Shown: one piece after another, positions 1-5,559 of the stretch
Layout: each line of letters starts with the position of its first letter
Numbering within the stretch: position 1 is the stretch's first letter
Assembly (NCBI GenBank): GCA_947472635.1
Contig: CANJDY010000151.1
Span: forward strand, 1-6,917
Direction of reading: 5' to 3'
DNA: 6,917 nucleotides
Source: Chitinophagaceae bacterium
GTDB taxonomy: Bacteria > Bacteroidota > Bacteroidia > Chitinophagales > Chitinophagaceae
Notes under the pieces: model-generated
What the model was told of the DNA's origin: nothing
Databases searched by the model: none
The model's input: the letters and a program-made list of their open reading frames with translations, nothing else
Program-made: the position numbers and the translations under genes

Positions 1-237
1 GGAATTACTTAAAATGGAATGGTGCTGGTGATCATGGTAAATGATAAAAACCCTGATTAATAGTAAGCCTGCAAAAATACTGCATGCTAATTTCAAAGCT
101 AGTATAGGAATCAACAGTGTACCTACTAGTGATAAAATTAATAGGGTTAATGTAGAAATCGTGTGAAACCAACTTCTGGCTCTTATTTCTTTTGCAAAAG
201 GCTTAGTGGCTAATATCAGGTCTTTCCCTAGAAGCAT
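1..237 (-). CDS. Fatty-acid desaturase, N-terminal part (cut by left window edge)
   Basis: The reverse strand reads from an ATG at 237 to the window edge without a stop, giving the first 79 residues of a larger protein. Residues about 26-66 are strongly hydrophobic and form one or two membrane segments. They lead directly into HDHQHH (residues 68-73), the HDxxHH first histidine box of membrane-bound di-iron fatty-acid desaturases (FA_desaturase family). Members use O2 and electrons to place double bonds in acyl chains of membrane lipids. The later His boxes would lie outside the window, so activity and regiospecificity cannot be judged. The start is the only ATG after the upstream gene's stop. 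The gene follows the acyltransferase by 39 bp in the same frame and on the same strand, so co-transcription is likely. The family call is firm; the exact substrate is unknown. Confidence 0.85.
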   Translation of the reverse strand, partial: MLLGKDLILATKPFAKEIRARSWFHTISTLTLLILSLVGTLLIPILALKLACSIFAGLLLIRVFIIYHDHQHHSILSNS

Positions 238-276
238 TATTAGATTTTTAAGTATGCAAGTTACTTTATTTAGCGT

Positions 277-1149
277 TTACATACGCTGGTGTTTCCATCT
301 TTTGTGCGTCCAAAGCCATGTTTCGGGTTGTTCAATGATATCCGTTTCTAGCTTTTTTGTATGGATTTCTGTAATTTCTCCTTCCTTATTTGAATAAGGA
401 GGTGTTTGTAAGCACTCGGCCAGTAGTGTGTAATAGCCTCTTGATAATCTTTTAACAGATACAAAAACAATGGGGTAATTCAATTTTTGGGCTATTTTCT
501 CCGTACCGGTAAATACTGCAGTATCTTGGTTCAAAAAATTCATCCAATGCGCTTTGGCAGGATTGGGAGATTGGTCTGCGATGAAGGCAGTAGCTGTTAA
601 GGATGGTCTATTTTTTGCCATTTCTCTGAAAGTTTCCTTCATAGGTATGAGTTTGGTTCCAAACCTTTCCCTCATACGGCAGATTAATGAGTTAAAATAT
701 TTATTTTCCAAGGGATGATAAATCACATATAACTGGTGTTTACAGCTTAGACTGAATGTATTGCCACCCCATTCCCAATTACCCATGTGCCCCATTACTA
801 TGATTACACTTTTATTTTGTTTAGCTAGCTGGTTAAAAAGAACTGCAGCCGAAGGGTCAAAACTGCAGTGTTGCAACATTTTTTTTTTGCTTATCGTCAG
901 TGTTTTAAAAGTTTCTAGCAATAGGTCACAGAAATATCGAAAAAATGCCTTGTGAATGACCTCTATCTCAGCGGCCGTTTTATCTGGAAAAGCATTGGTT
1001 AAATTATCCAGAATTACCTTTTTACGATAGCCAATTACATGAAATAATACCAGATAAAGAAAATCTGATAATAAATAGAGTAACCGGAAAGGCAATAAGG
1101 ATAATAGATAAATAAATGGGAGCGCTAAGTAGTAGATAATTGCTGACAA
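277..1149 (-). CDS. LpxL/HtrB-family lysophospholipid (lipid A type) acyltransferase
   Basis: This 290-residue protein has the full motif set of the LpxL/HtrB acyltransferase family. It has an N-terminal membrane anchor (about residues 4-38), the catalytic H-x4-E motif HMGNWE (121-126), RMRERFG (158-164), ADQSP (191-195), AVFTG (211-215), and the C-terminal PETWLWTHKRWK (275-286). Such enzymes transfer an acyl chain from acyl-ACP to a lipid acceptor at the inner face of the cytoplasmic membrane, classically the late steps of lipid A synthesis; in Bacteroidota the acceptor may differ, so I give no gene symbol. The start is a TTG. An in-frame TAA lies about 33 bp upstream, there is no ATG between, and the next Met is residue 91, after the anchor, so a non-ATG start seems real. 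Codons 88-91 (KKKM) contain an A10 run. A desaturase gene follows in the same direction. Confidence 0.9.
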   Translation of the reverse strand: MSAIIYYLALPFIYLLSLLPFRLLYLLSDFLYLVLFHVIGYRKKVILDNLTNAFPDKTAAEIEVIHKAFFRYFCDLLLETFKTLTISKKKMLQHCSFDPSAAVLFNQLAKQNKSVIIVMGHMGNWEWGGNTFSLSCKHQLYVIYHPLENKYFNSLICRMRERFGTKLIPMKETFREMAKNRPSLTATAFIADQSPNPAKAHWMNFLNQDTAVFTGTEKIAQKLNYPIVFVSVKRLSRGYYTLLAECLQTPPYSNKEGEITEIHTKKLETDIIEQPETWLWTHKRWKHQRM

Positions 1150-1174
1150 GTAAGGATGGGTTAATTTGATACTG

Positions 1175-1182
1175 CGAAATTA
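1175..1182 (-). promoter_or_regulatory. Weak candidate -7 element for the acyltransferase gene
   Basis: On the minus strand TAATTTCG lies 25 nt before the TTG start. It matches the Bacteroidota -7 consensus TAnnTTTG at all but one fixed position. No clear TTTG is visible at the expected -33 distance, so this is only a candidate. Confidence 0.2.
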
Positions 1183-1206
1183 AATTATTTAAGCTATTTA
1201 AATTTT

Positions 1207-1242
1207 TAATTCAATAAATTTTTATTCCTAGGAATTGAATTA
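1207..1242. repeat. Inverted repeat with 9-bp arms in the divergent spacer
   Basis: TAATTCAAT (1207-1215) and ATTGAATTA (1234-1242) are perfect inverted arms separated by 18 bp. A separate perfect 12-bp palindrome, ATTCCTAGGAAT (1224-1235), overlaps the right arm. The element lies between the divergent acyltransferase and YcxB-like genes, upstream of both, which fits an operator for a dimeric regulator. AT-rich DNA forms such repeats easily, so a function is not shown. Confidence 0.4.
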
Positions 1243-1406
1243 CTTCGACAGTAAACATTTTAGTGGACGCTCCTCTCAAAAAACAGGTCTTATAATCAGT
1301 CGGTTACAACTTTTTTTAAGTTCCTAACTCTGGTTAGCTACCTCCAATCCGAACACTCTAATTAATAGAAGTGCCGAAAAACACCCTTTCATTTTCTGCT
1401 ATTGAG

Positions 1407-1414
1407 TATATTTG
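1407..1414 (+). promoter_or_regulatory. Candidate -7 promoter element for the YcxB-like gene
   Basis: TATATTTG matches TAnnTTTG exactly. A partial -33 element, TTTC, lies 16 bp upstream (1387-1390). Transcription would begin within a few bases of the ATG at 1419, giving an almost leaderless mRNA. The element would also fall inside the longer GTG-started reading frame, which favours the shorter start. The match could be chance in AT-rich DNA. Confidence 0.3.
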
Positions 1415-1418
1415 CGGC

Positions 1419-1895
1419 ATGACTTCCCAATTTTTCATTTACAATAAAGGAAAAGTAATCCAAGCGCTGCGTTATCATTTTATTAGCCGCCGGGAAATTA
1501 AGGTAATGATCATTTTAGTAAATGTATTTGCCATCGTTGCTGCAGGATTGTTCTTTTTTACGAAGGTTTCGCCCATGGCTTTTTTAGTGAGTTCTGTTTT
1601 ATGGTTTACAATGATGCTGGCATTTTGGTTCCTATTGCCTATAATTATCTTTAAAAAGTCGATTACCTTTCAGCAGCGGTTGAAGGCAACTTTTGGTAAG
1701 GACGAATTTACTATTGAAAATGAAAAGGGTAGCCGGAGCTGGTTGTGGAGAGAATTTACGGCTACCATGGAAAGCCCGCATTTTTTTCACTTGTATTTTG
1801 ATGCAAGATCTTTTTTTATAGTTCCCAAAGAGGCTTTTTTGGAGGAGGAAGTACCCTTGGCAAGAAAATTATTGGCAACTAAAATTGGGAAATAA
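1419..1895 (+). CDS. YcxB-like small membrane protein
   Basis: From the ATG at 1419 this encodes 158 residues. A short cytoplasmic-looking N-terminus containing ALRYHFISRREIK is followed by two hydrophobic helices (about residues 29-48 and 52-77). A basic KK then leads into a soluble mixed domain (about 83-145) containing FGKDEFTIE, SWLWREFTATMESPHFF and FFIVPKEAF. This layout is that of YcxB-like conserved membrane proteins, whose biochemical role is not known. The frame is open back to a GTG at 1371, but the extra 16 residues do not look like a family N-terminus, so I prefer the ATG; a promoter-like TATATTTG also sits just before it. The gene is transcribed away from the acyltransferase and converges on the acetyltransferase gene with 43 bp between their stops. 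No clear terminator hairpin is visible in that gap. Confidence 0.72.
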   Translation: MTSQFFIYNKGKVIQALRYHFISRREIKVMIILVNVFAIVAAGLFFFTKVSPMAFLVSSVLWFTMMLAFWFLLPIIIFKKSITFQQRLKATFGKDEFTIENEKGSRSWLWREFTATMESPHFFHLYFDARSFFIVPKEAFLEEEVPLARKLLATKIGK

Positions 1896-1938
1896 ATGTT
1901 TTTTGACTGGGTATTGTAAAACGGGGCTTCATATAGGC

Positions 1939-2370
1939 TTATCGTAATTTTTTTTTCATCATATGATGAGGGATATTGATTTCCATAAATTCTTCCCCAA
2001 CTACTTTGTAGCCATATTTTTCATAAAATCCAATGGCGCTATCGCGGGCATGCATCGTTAAGGTTTGGTAGCCTTTGTCCCGGGCAATGTTTTCTGCAAA
2101 TTGTATAATCGTTTCCCCGATTCCCTTTCCCTGCATATTTTTAAGTACTGCCATTTGGCGGAGTTTCACACTTCCACTACTGATATCGGTTAAAATACAG
2201 CATCCTGTCATTTCTTCCTCGTCAAATGCACCAATCAAAATATCATTTTTTTCCTTTGCCAATTCTTCGGGTGAAAACGTTAACCCAAGTGGCTTTCGCA
2301 TTATTTCAAAACGGAGCGTAACCATTTGCTGGTATTCCTTGCTTCCATAATCTATTTGTTTTAACCCCAT
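1939..2370 (-). CDS. GNAT-family N-acetyltransferase
   Basis: This 143-residue single-domain protein fits the GNAT fold from end to end. The acetyl-CoA pyrophosphate loop is QGKGIG (residues 80-85), preceded by the strand LRQMAVL (70-76). The C-terminal motif AIGFYEKYGYKVVGEEF (112-128) gives the usual helix and strand that close the CoA site. GNAT enzymes move an acetyl group from acetyl-CoA to an amine on a small molecule, peptide or protein. The substrate cannot be read from sequence; the N-terminal LRFEIMRKPLGL and C-terminal IPHHMMKK segments resemble widespread unassigned bacterial members. It starts with ATG at 2370 and is divergent from acpP across a 379-bp spacer. A run of nine A in the coding strand (complement of 1948-1956) encodes the KKK close to the C-terminus, where a slip would change only the last few residues. 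Confidence 0.88.
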   Translation of the reverse strand: MGLKQIDYGSKEYQQMVTLRFEIMRKPLGLTFSPEELAKEKNDILIGAFDEEEMTGCCILTDISSGSVKLRQMAVLKNMQGKGIGETIIQFAENIARDKGYQTLTMHARDSAIGFYEKYGYKVVGEEFMEINIPHHMMKKKLR

Positions 2371-2515
2371 ACCACAATATAGCGAAAACTTTCGTTTAAA
2401 TTAATGCAGTAAGTAGCGCATCAGCTAAAAATGTCGTCCATTTTTCACCTTTTATACACCTTATATTTTTATAACCGCGGTTCAAATTTCCTGCCCCCCA
2501 TAACGTATAAGTATA

Positions 2516-2537
2516 TATGCATATTATAATATGTATA
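2516..2537. repeat. Near-perfect 22-bp AT-rich palindrome
   Basis: The core CATATTATAATATG (2520-2533) is a perfect 14-bp palindrome. Pairing continues three more base pairs on each side (2516-2518 with 2535-2537) after one G/T mismatch at 2519/2534. It lies about 150 bp before the acetyltransferase start and about 175 bp before the acpP promoter. It has the size and symmetry of an operator for a dimeric repressor; no T-run follows, so it does not look like a terminator. Confidence 0.45.
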
Positions 2538-2621
2538 CAGTTTCAGGGAAAACTTTTGAAAAAAATGAGGTGTAAAAAAATAAATTTGAACTTGGAATTT
2601 TATTTTTTTTAAAATTATAGT

Positions 2622-2655
2622 CTGCAAATCGCTGTTTTTCGCACCTTATTTGCAG
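2622..2655. repeat. Inverted repeat upstream of the acpP promoter
   Basis: CTGCAAAT (2622-2629) and ATTTGCAG (2648-2655) are perfect inverted arms with an 18-bp spacer. The repeat ends 38 bp before the -33 box of the acpP promoter, a position suited to an activator or regulator binding two half-sites. Function is inferred from position only. Confidence 0.4.
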
Positions 2656-2693
2656 TAGGATGAGAGAATAAATTTCATAAAAACTTATATTTC

Positions 2694-2723
2694 TTTGTAT
2701 TTATCTCAAAAAGTATATTTTTG
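2694..2723 (+). promoter_or_regulatory. acpP-fabF promoter (Bacteroidota type)
   Basis: TTTG at 2694-2697 and TATTTTTG at 2716-2723 are separated by 18 bp. They match the Bacteroidota primary sigma factor consensus (-33 TTTG, -7 TAnnTTTG) at every fixed base. Transcription should begin around 2727-2730, giving a 5' leader of roughly 20 nt before the acpP ATG. This is the best promoter in the window. Confidence 0.65.
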
Positions 2724-2749
2724 CACCTGATTAACTAAATATTATAATT

Positions 2750-2986
2750 ATGTCAGACATTGCAACAAGAGTAAAGAAAATAATTGTTGACAAATTAGGT
2801 GTAGATGAAGCCGAGGTTACTCCGGAAGCTTCTTTTACTAATGATTTAGGTGCCGATAGCTTGGACACCGTAGAACTTATCATGGAATTTGAAAAGGAAT
2901 TCAACATTTCTATTCCTGATGAGCAAGCTGAAACCATTACCACTGTTGGTCAGGCTGTTACTTACCTTGAAGAACACGCTAAGTAG
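2750..2986 (+). CDS. acpP: Acyl carrier protein
   Basis: This 78-residue acidic protein has the usual size for bacterial ACP. The invariant GADSLD motif lies at residues 34-39, and Ser37 is the attachment point for 4'-phosphopantetheine. The acidic helix II after it ([11 protein letters not shown], 41-51) is the surface that docks with fatty-acid synthase enzymes. The protein carries growing acyl chains in the cytoplasm for type II fatty-acid synthesis and donates them to acyltransferases. It starts with ATG 26 bp after a strong Bacteroidota promoter and is followed 33 bp later by fabF. This acpP-fabF pairing is a common operon that keeps carrier and condensing enzyme under one control. Nothing about the sequence is abnormal. 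Confidence 0.98.
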   Translation: MSDIATRVKKIIVDKLGVDEAEVTPEASFTNDLGADSLDTVELIMEFEKEFNISIPDEQAETITTVGQAVTYLEEHAK

Positions 2987-3019
2987 TCATCTCTGTTTTA
3001 ATCATCGCAGGCAAATTTT

Positions 3020-4273
3020 ATGGATTTAAAGAGAGTAGTTGTTACCGGATTGGGAGCCCTTACTCCATTGGGAAAAACCGTTGCTGAATATTGGCAGGCT
3101 TTGTCTGATGGGGTCAATGGGTGTGATTATACCAAACAATTCGATGCTACTAAATTTAAGACCAGGTTTGCCTGCGAGGTTAAAGATTTTGATGCCACCC
3201 ATTACTTAGACCGAAAAGAAGCCCGTAAAATTGACAGATTTACCCAGTTTGCACTAATAGCCAGCGACGAAGCAGTAAAAGATGCAGGCATTAATAAAGA
3301 TAATGTAGATGTAGACCGGGTAGGTGTAATATTTGCCAGTGGCATTGGAGGTTTAATTACTTTTCAGGAAGAAGTACTCAACTTTGCTTCCGGTGACGGT
3401 ACTCCACGTTTTAATCCTTTCTTTATTCCTAAAATGATTCTTGATATTGCCGCAGGGCAAATATCTATTCGTCATGGATTTAGGGGTCCCAACTATGCAG
3501 TTGTTAGTGCATGTGCTTCTTCTACGAATGCTATTATCGACGCGTTTGATAATATTCGACTAGGCAGGGCAGATGTAATTCTCACAGGTGGTAGCGAAGC
3601 AGTGATTAGTGCGGCGGGAGTGGGAGGTTTTAATGCGATGAAGGCCTTAAGTGAAAGAAATGATGATCCTGCAACCGCTAGTCGGCCTTTCGATAAAGAC
3701 CGCGATGGGTTTGTAATAGGCGAAGGGGCTGGCGCCCTTATTTTGGAAAGCTTGGACCATGCACTTGCGCGTGGAGCTAAAATATATTGTGAAATTGCAG
3801 GTGGCGGTGCCTCTGCGGATGCACATCATATTACCGCCCCTCACCCTGAAGGTCTCGGTGCTCAGAATGTAATGCATACTGCCTTAAAAGATGCTCGAAT
3901 GAAACCGGAAGATATTGATTACATCAATGTACATGGTACTTCTACTCCTTTGGGCGATATTGCTGAGTCAAAAGCTATTTTAAATGTTTTTGGAAAACAT
4001 GCCTATAGTTTGAATATCAGTTCTACGAAAAGTATGACTGGTCATACCCTTGGAGCAGCTGGTGCTATTGAGGCATTAGCATGTATTTTGGCAGTCACCA
4101 AAAACATTATCCCCCCTACCATTAATCACTTTACCGATGACCCCGGCTTAGACCCTCAATTAAATTTTACTTTCAATACAGCACAACACAGAACGGTGAA
4201 TGCAGCATTGAGTAACACATTTGGTTTTGGAGGGCACAATGCTTCGGTAATTGTAAAAAAATACCAACCTTAA
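3020..4273 (+). CDS. fabF: Beta-ketoacyl-ACP synthase II
   Basis: The 417-residue protein has the thiolase-fold length and motifs of FabF. The nucleophile Cys165 is in VSACASSTNAI, His305 in NVHGTSTPLGD, Lys337 in SSTKSMTGH and His342 in the same segment; together they form the Cys-His-His catalytic set. The gating loop FGFGGHN (401-407) is near the C-terminus. It condenses malonyl-ACP with an acyl-ACP, releasing CO2 and lengthening the chain by two carbons in the cytoplasm. In E. coli FabF also handles the palmitoleate to cis-vaccenate step. The ATG start is followed by the typical opening MDLKRVVVTGLGALTPLG. It lies 33 bp after acpP with no promoter between and is most likely expressed with it. 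It is followed by 202 bp of non-coding DNA before rnc. Confidence 0.97.
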   Translation: MDLKRVVVTGLGALTPLGKTVAEYWQALSDGVNGCDYTKQFDATKFKTRFACEVKDFDATHYLDRKEARKIDRFTQFALIASDEAVKDAGINKDNVDVDRVGVIFASGIGGLITFQEEVLNFASGDGTPRFNPFFIPKMILDIAAGQISIRHGFRGPNYAVVSACASSTNAIIDAFDNIRLGRADVILTGGSEAVISAAGVGGFNAMKALSERNDDPATASRPFDKDRDGFVIGEGAGALILESLDHALARGAKIYCEIAGGGASADAHHITAPHPEGLGAQNVMHTALKDARMKPEDIDYINVHGTSTPLGDIAESKAILNVFGKHAYSLNISSTKSMTGHTLGAAGAIEALACILAVTKNIIPPTINHFTDDPGLDPQLNFTFNTAQHRTVNAALSNTFGFGGHNASVIVKKYQP

Positions 4274-4371
4274 CAGCGGTTGTTTTCTTTAGCAATTTTT
4301 CCAAAATAAACAATCGGAATTTTCTCCTCGCCCATTGATAGAATAGGCTAATCAAGGACTTCTATATTTTA

Positions 4372-4390
4372 TATGGGCAATTGCCCCATA
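4372..4390. repeat. Hairpin-forming palindrome between fabF and rnc
   Basis: GGGCAATTGCCC (4375-4386) is a perfect palindrome. It is extended by TAT on the left and ATA on the right with one bulged C (4387). As RNA it can fold as a 7-bp bulged stem with an AATT loop. No run of T follows within the next 20 bases, so it is not a standard intrinsic terminator. It could be an operator, an mRNA processing or stability element ahead of rnc, or a weak terminator for acpP-fabF. Confidence 0.4.
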
Positions 4391-4447
4391 CTCAGTTACT
4401 TAGATTATCCTTGCGTTTTTATATTTTTTCATTGCATTCATAATCAG

Positions 4448-4455
4448 TAATTTCG
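4448..4455 (+). promoter_or_regulatory. Weak candidate -7 element for rnc
   Basis: TAATTTCG lies 20 nt before the rnc TTG start and differs from TAnnTTTG at one fixed base. A TTG at 4432-4434 is too close to serve as the -33 box. The long gap after fabF makes a separate rnc promoter reasonable, but this one is weakly supported. Confidence 0.22.
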
Positions 4456-4475
4456 ATTAAATATTTTATAAAATT

Positions 4476-5186
4476 TTGCAATTCCTCAAAGACCTCTTTT
4501 ACGGAGATAAAATAAAGAAAGAGTTTAAAAAGCAACTCAGTAACGTACTAGGGTTTACACCAGGCGAGCTCAATTTGTACAGAACTGCATTGAGTCATCG
4601 ATCTGTGAGAGAAGGGGCCGATGAAAATAATGAGCGCCTTGAGTTTTTGGGGGATGCGGTGCTTAGCTCCATCGTAGCCCACTATCTTTTTAGAAAATAT
4701 CCTTATAGGGGCGAAGGGTTTTTGACAGAAATGAGAAGTAAAATGGTGAATCGCCAACAACTCAATGATATTGGAGTTAAAATGGGACTGAAAAAGTTAA
4801 CCATTTACAATAAACACGATAGCTCCTTAAAAATATCTCAAATTTTCGGAAATACTCTCGAGGCATTAATAGGAGCCGTATACTTAGATAAAGGCTATGA
4901 TAAAACCCAGCTATGGGTAGAAAAAAACATTATTTCCACTCACCTGTTCATGGATGATTTGGAGGGTATCGAAATTAATATTAAGAATAAATTGTACGGG
5001 TGGGCAAACAAAAATGGCAAACTGTTAGAGTTTGAAACCCTGAATGAGAAATTTGAAAATGGCAGGCGCCTGTTTACTATTGGAGCTACTGTAGATGGGG
5101 AACTAGTGGCGGAAGGAAAGGGGTACAATAAAAAGGATGCAAGCCAGGTGGCTGCACAACTTGCTGTTGACAAATTGGGATTATAG
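4476..5186 (+). CDS. rnc: Ribonuclease III
   Basis: The 236-residue protein has the bacterial RNase III layout: an endonuclease domain (about 20-160) with the signature NERLEFLGD (52-60), and a C-terminal double-stranded RNA-binding domain (about 168-236) ending in KKDASQVAAQLAVDKL. It cleaves double-stranded RNA in rRNA precursors and structured mRNAs as a homodimer. Metal-binding Glu56, Asp60 and Glu129 line up with E. coli Glu41, Asp45 and Glu117. The position of E. coli Asp114 is Asn126 (GNTLEALIG), which I recall being common in this phylum, so activity is still expected. The start is TTG: an in-frame TAA lies 15 bp upstream, no ATG is available, and the next Met is residue 86, inside the catalytic domain. 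ATT or ATA just upstream are alternatives. It follows fabF as in many bacteria. Confidence 0.93.
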   Translation: MQFLKDLFYGDKIKKEFKKQLSNVLGFTPGELNLYRTALSHRSVREGADENNERLEFLGDAVLSSIVAHYLFRKYPYRGEGFLTEMRSKMVNRQQLNDIGVKMGLKKLTIYNKHDSSLKISQIFGNTLEALIGAVYLDKGYDKTQLWVEKNIISTHLFMDDLEGIEINIKNKLYGWANKNGKLLEFETLNEKFENGRRLFTIGATVDGELVAEGKGYNKKDASQVAAQLAVDKLGL

Positions 5187-5285
5187 TTGACCGTTGTTGG
5201 CAAGGCCTTACGTATTTTTTTAGCGAACGAATTGTTTATTAATACCTGTTAGGCTAGCGGTGAAGGATTTTAATTCAAAGTAAAT

Positions 5286-5312
5286 TAACTCATCTCATAT
5301 AAACCCAACATT
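5286..5312. repeat. Direct repeat, left copy (27 bp)
   Basis: This copy begins TAACTCATCTCATATAAA. It is identical at 25 of 27 positions to 5560-5586 in the same orientation, 274 bp away. It sits in the spacer after rnc and before the small AT-rich gene. An exact match of this length is far from chance expectation even in AT-rich DNA, so the copies share an origin. Confidence 0.85.
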
Positions 5313-5352
5313 TGGTTGGTATATTATTGAGAATTATACTCAGTCCAAATAA

Positions 5353-5532
5353 ATGAAAAAAATAATACTTTTAAGTTCAATTCTTTTAATTTCAACTATA
5401 GGAATAGTTCGATTTATCCAATTAAGTAATGACCATGTAGAATGTAACAATAAAATTGAAAATAAAATAGATTCCAATGGTAACATAGTGACCATAAAAA
5501 GTCATGTTTGTAATGAGAAATATAGTTTTTAA
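5353..5532 (+). CDS. Small exported or membrane-anchored protein, 59 residues, unknown function
   Basis: An ATG at 5353 opens a 59-residue frame ending in TAA at 5530-5532. The first 24 residues are KK followed by a long hydrophobic stretch (IILLSSILLISTIGIV), which is a signal peptide or membrane anchor; no lipobox Cys follows. The remaining 35 residues are polar, with Cys31 and Cys53 as a possible disulfide pair in the periplasm, and a DSNGNIVTIKSHVC segment that could form a beta hairpin. I do not recognise the family. By hand count GC is about 22%, well below gpsA and rnc. The gene lies between two copies of a 27-bp direct repeat, and its 3' end is 64 bp before the gpsA start. It may be a recently inserted small gene. 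Part of it overlaps an upstream-extended gpsA frame that I judge untranslated. Confidence 0.6.
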   Translation: MKKIILLSSILLISTIGIVRFIQLSNDHVECNNKIENKIDSNGNIVTIKSHVCNEKYSF

Positions 5533-5559
5533 CAAATTTCCATACAAAAAAAATAATAC

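Larger units (their letters stand above)
2371..2749. other. Divergent spacer between the acetyltransferase gene and acpP
   Basis: This 379-bp non-coding stretch is very AT-rich. It holds a 12-bp palindrome (CGAAAACTTTCG, 2383-2394) close to the acetyltransferase start, AACCGCGGTT (2473-2482), an AT-rich palindrome (2516-2537), an 8-bp inverted repeat (2622-2655) and the acpP promoter (2694-2723). The only plus-strand frame I traced, ATG 2518 with 31 codons, has no protein-like features. No RNA gene was recognised. The length is generous for two promoters, so extra regulation is possible. Confidence 0.6.

Noticed and set aside
206..397. Plus-strand frame overlapping the desaturase and acyltransferase genes
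   Set aside because: It is the shadow of two well-supported minus-strand genes and shows no protein-like pattern of its own.
1291..1296. TATAAT as a promoter -10 box
   Set aside because: That is the proteobacterial/firmicute consensus with no TTGACA partner; the Bacteroidota sigma factor uses TAnnTTTG.
1371..1418. Longer GTG-started form of the YcxB-like protein
   Set aside because: The extra 16 residues do not look like the family N-terminus and overlap a promoter-like TATATTTG; the ATG at 1419 gives a natural start.
2451..2577. Distant GGTGTA / TACACC inverted match across the acpP upstream spacer
   Set aside because: The arms are short with more than 100 bp between them; not distinguishable from background.
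2518..2613. 31-codon frame in the acpP upstream spacer
   Set aside because: It is low-complexity (Lys, Phe, Ile), begins inside a palindrome and has no recognisable feature.
3647..3877. Minus-strand frame inside fabF
   Set aside because: It is antisense to a strongly conserved gene and has no domain-like features.
4463..4474. ATTTTATAAAAT palindrome just before the rnc start
   Set aside because: It is a pure A/T 12-mer in very AT-rich DNA, easily explained by chance.
5202..5221. Intrinsic terminator after rnc (AAGGCCTT followed by a T-run)
   Set aside because: The palindrome gives at most a tiny stem (GGC-AAG-GCC) with a gap before the T-run; too weak to call.
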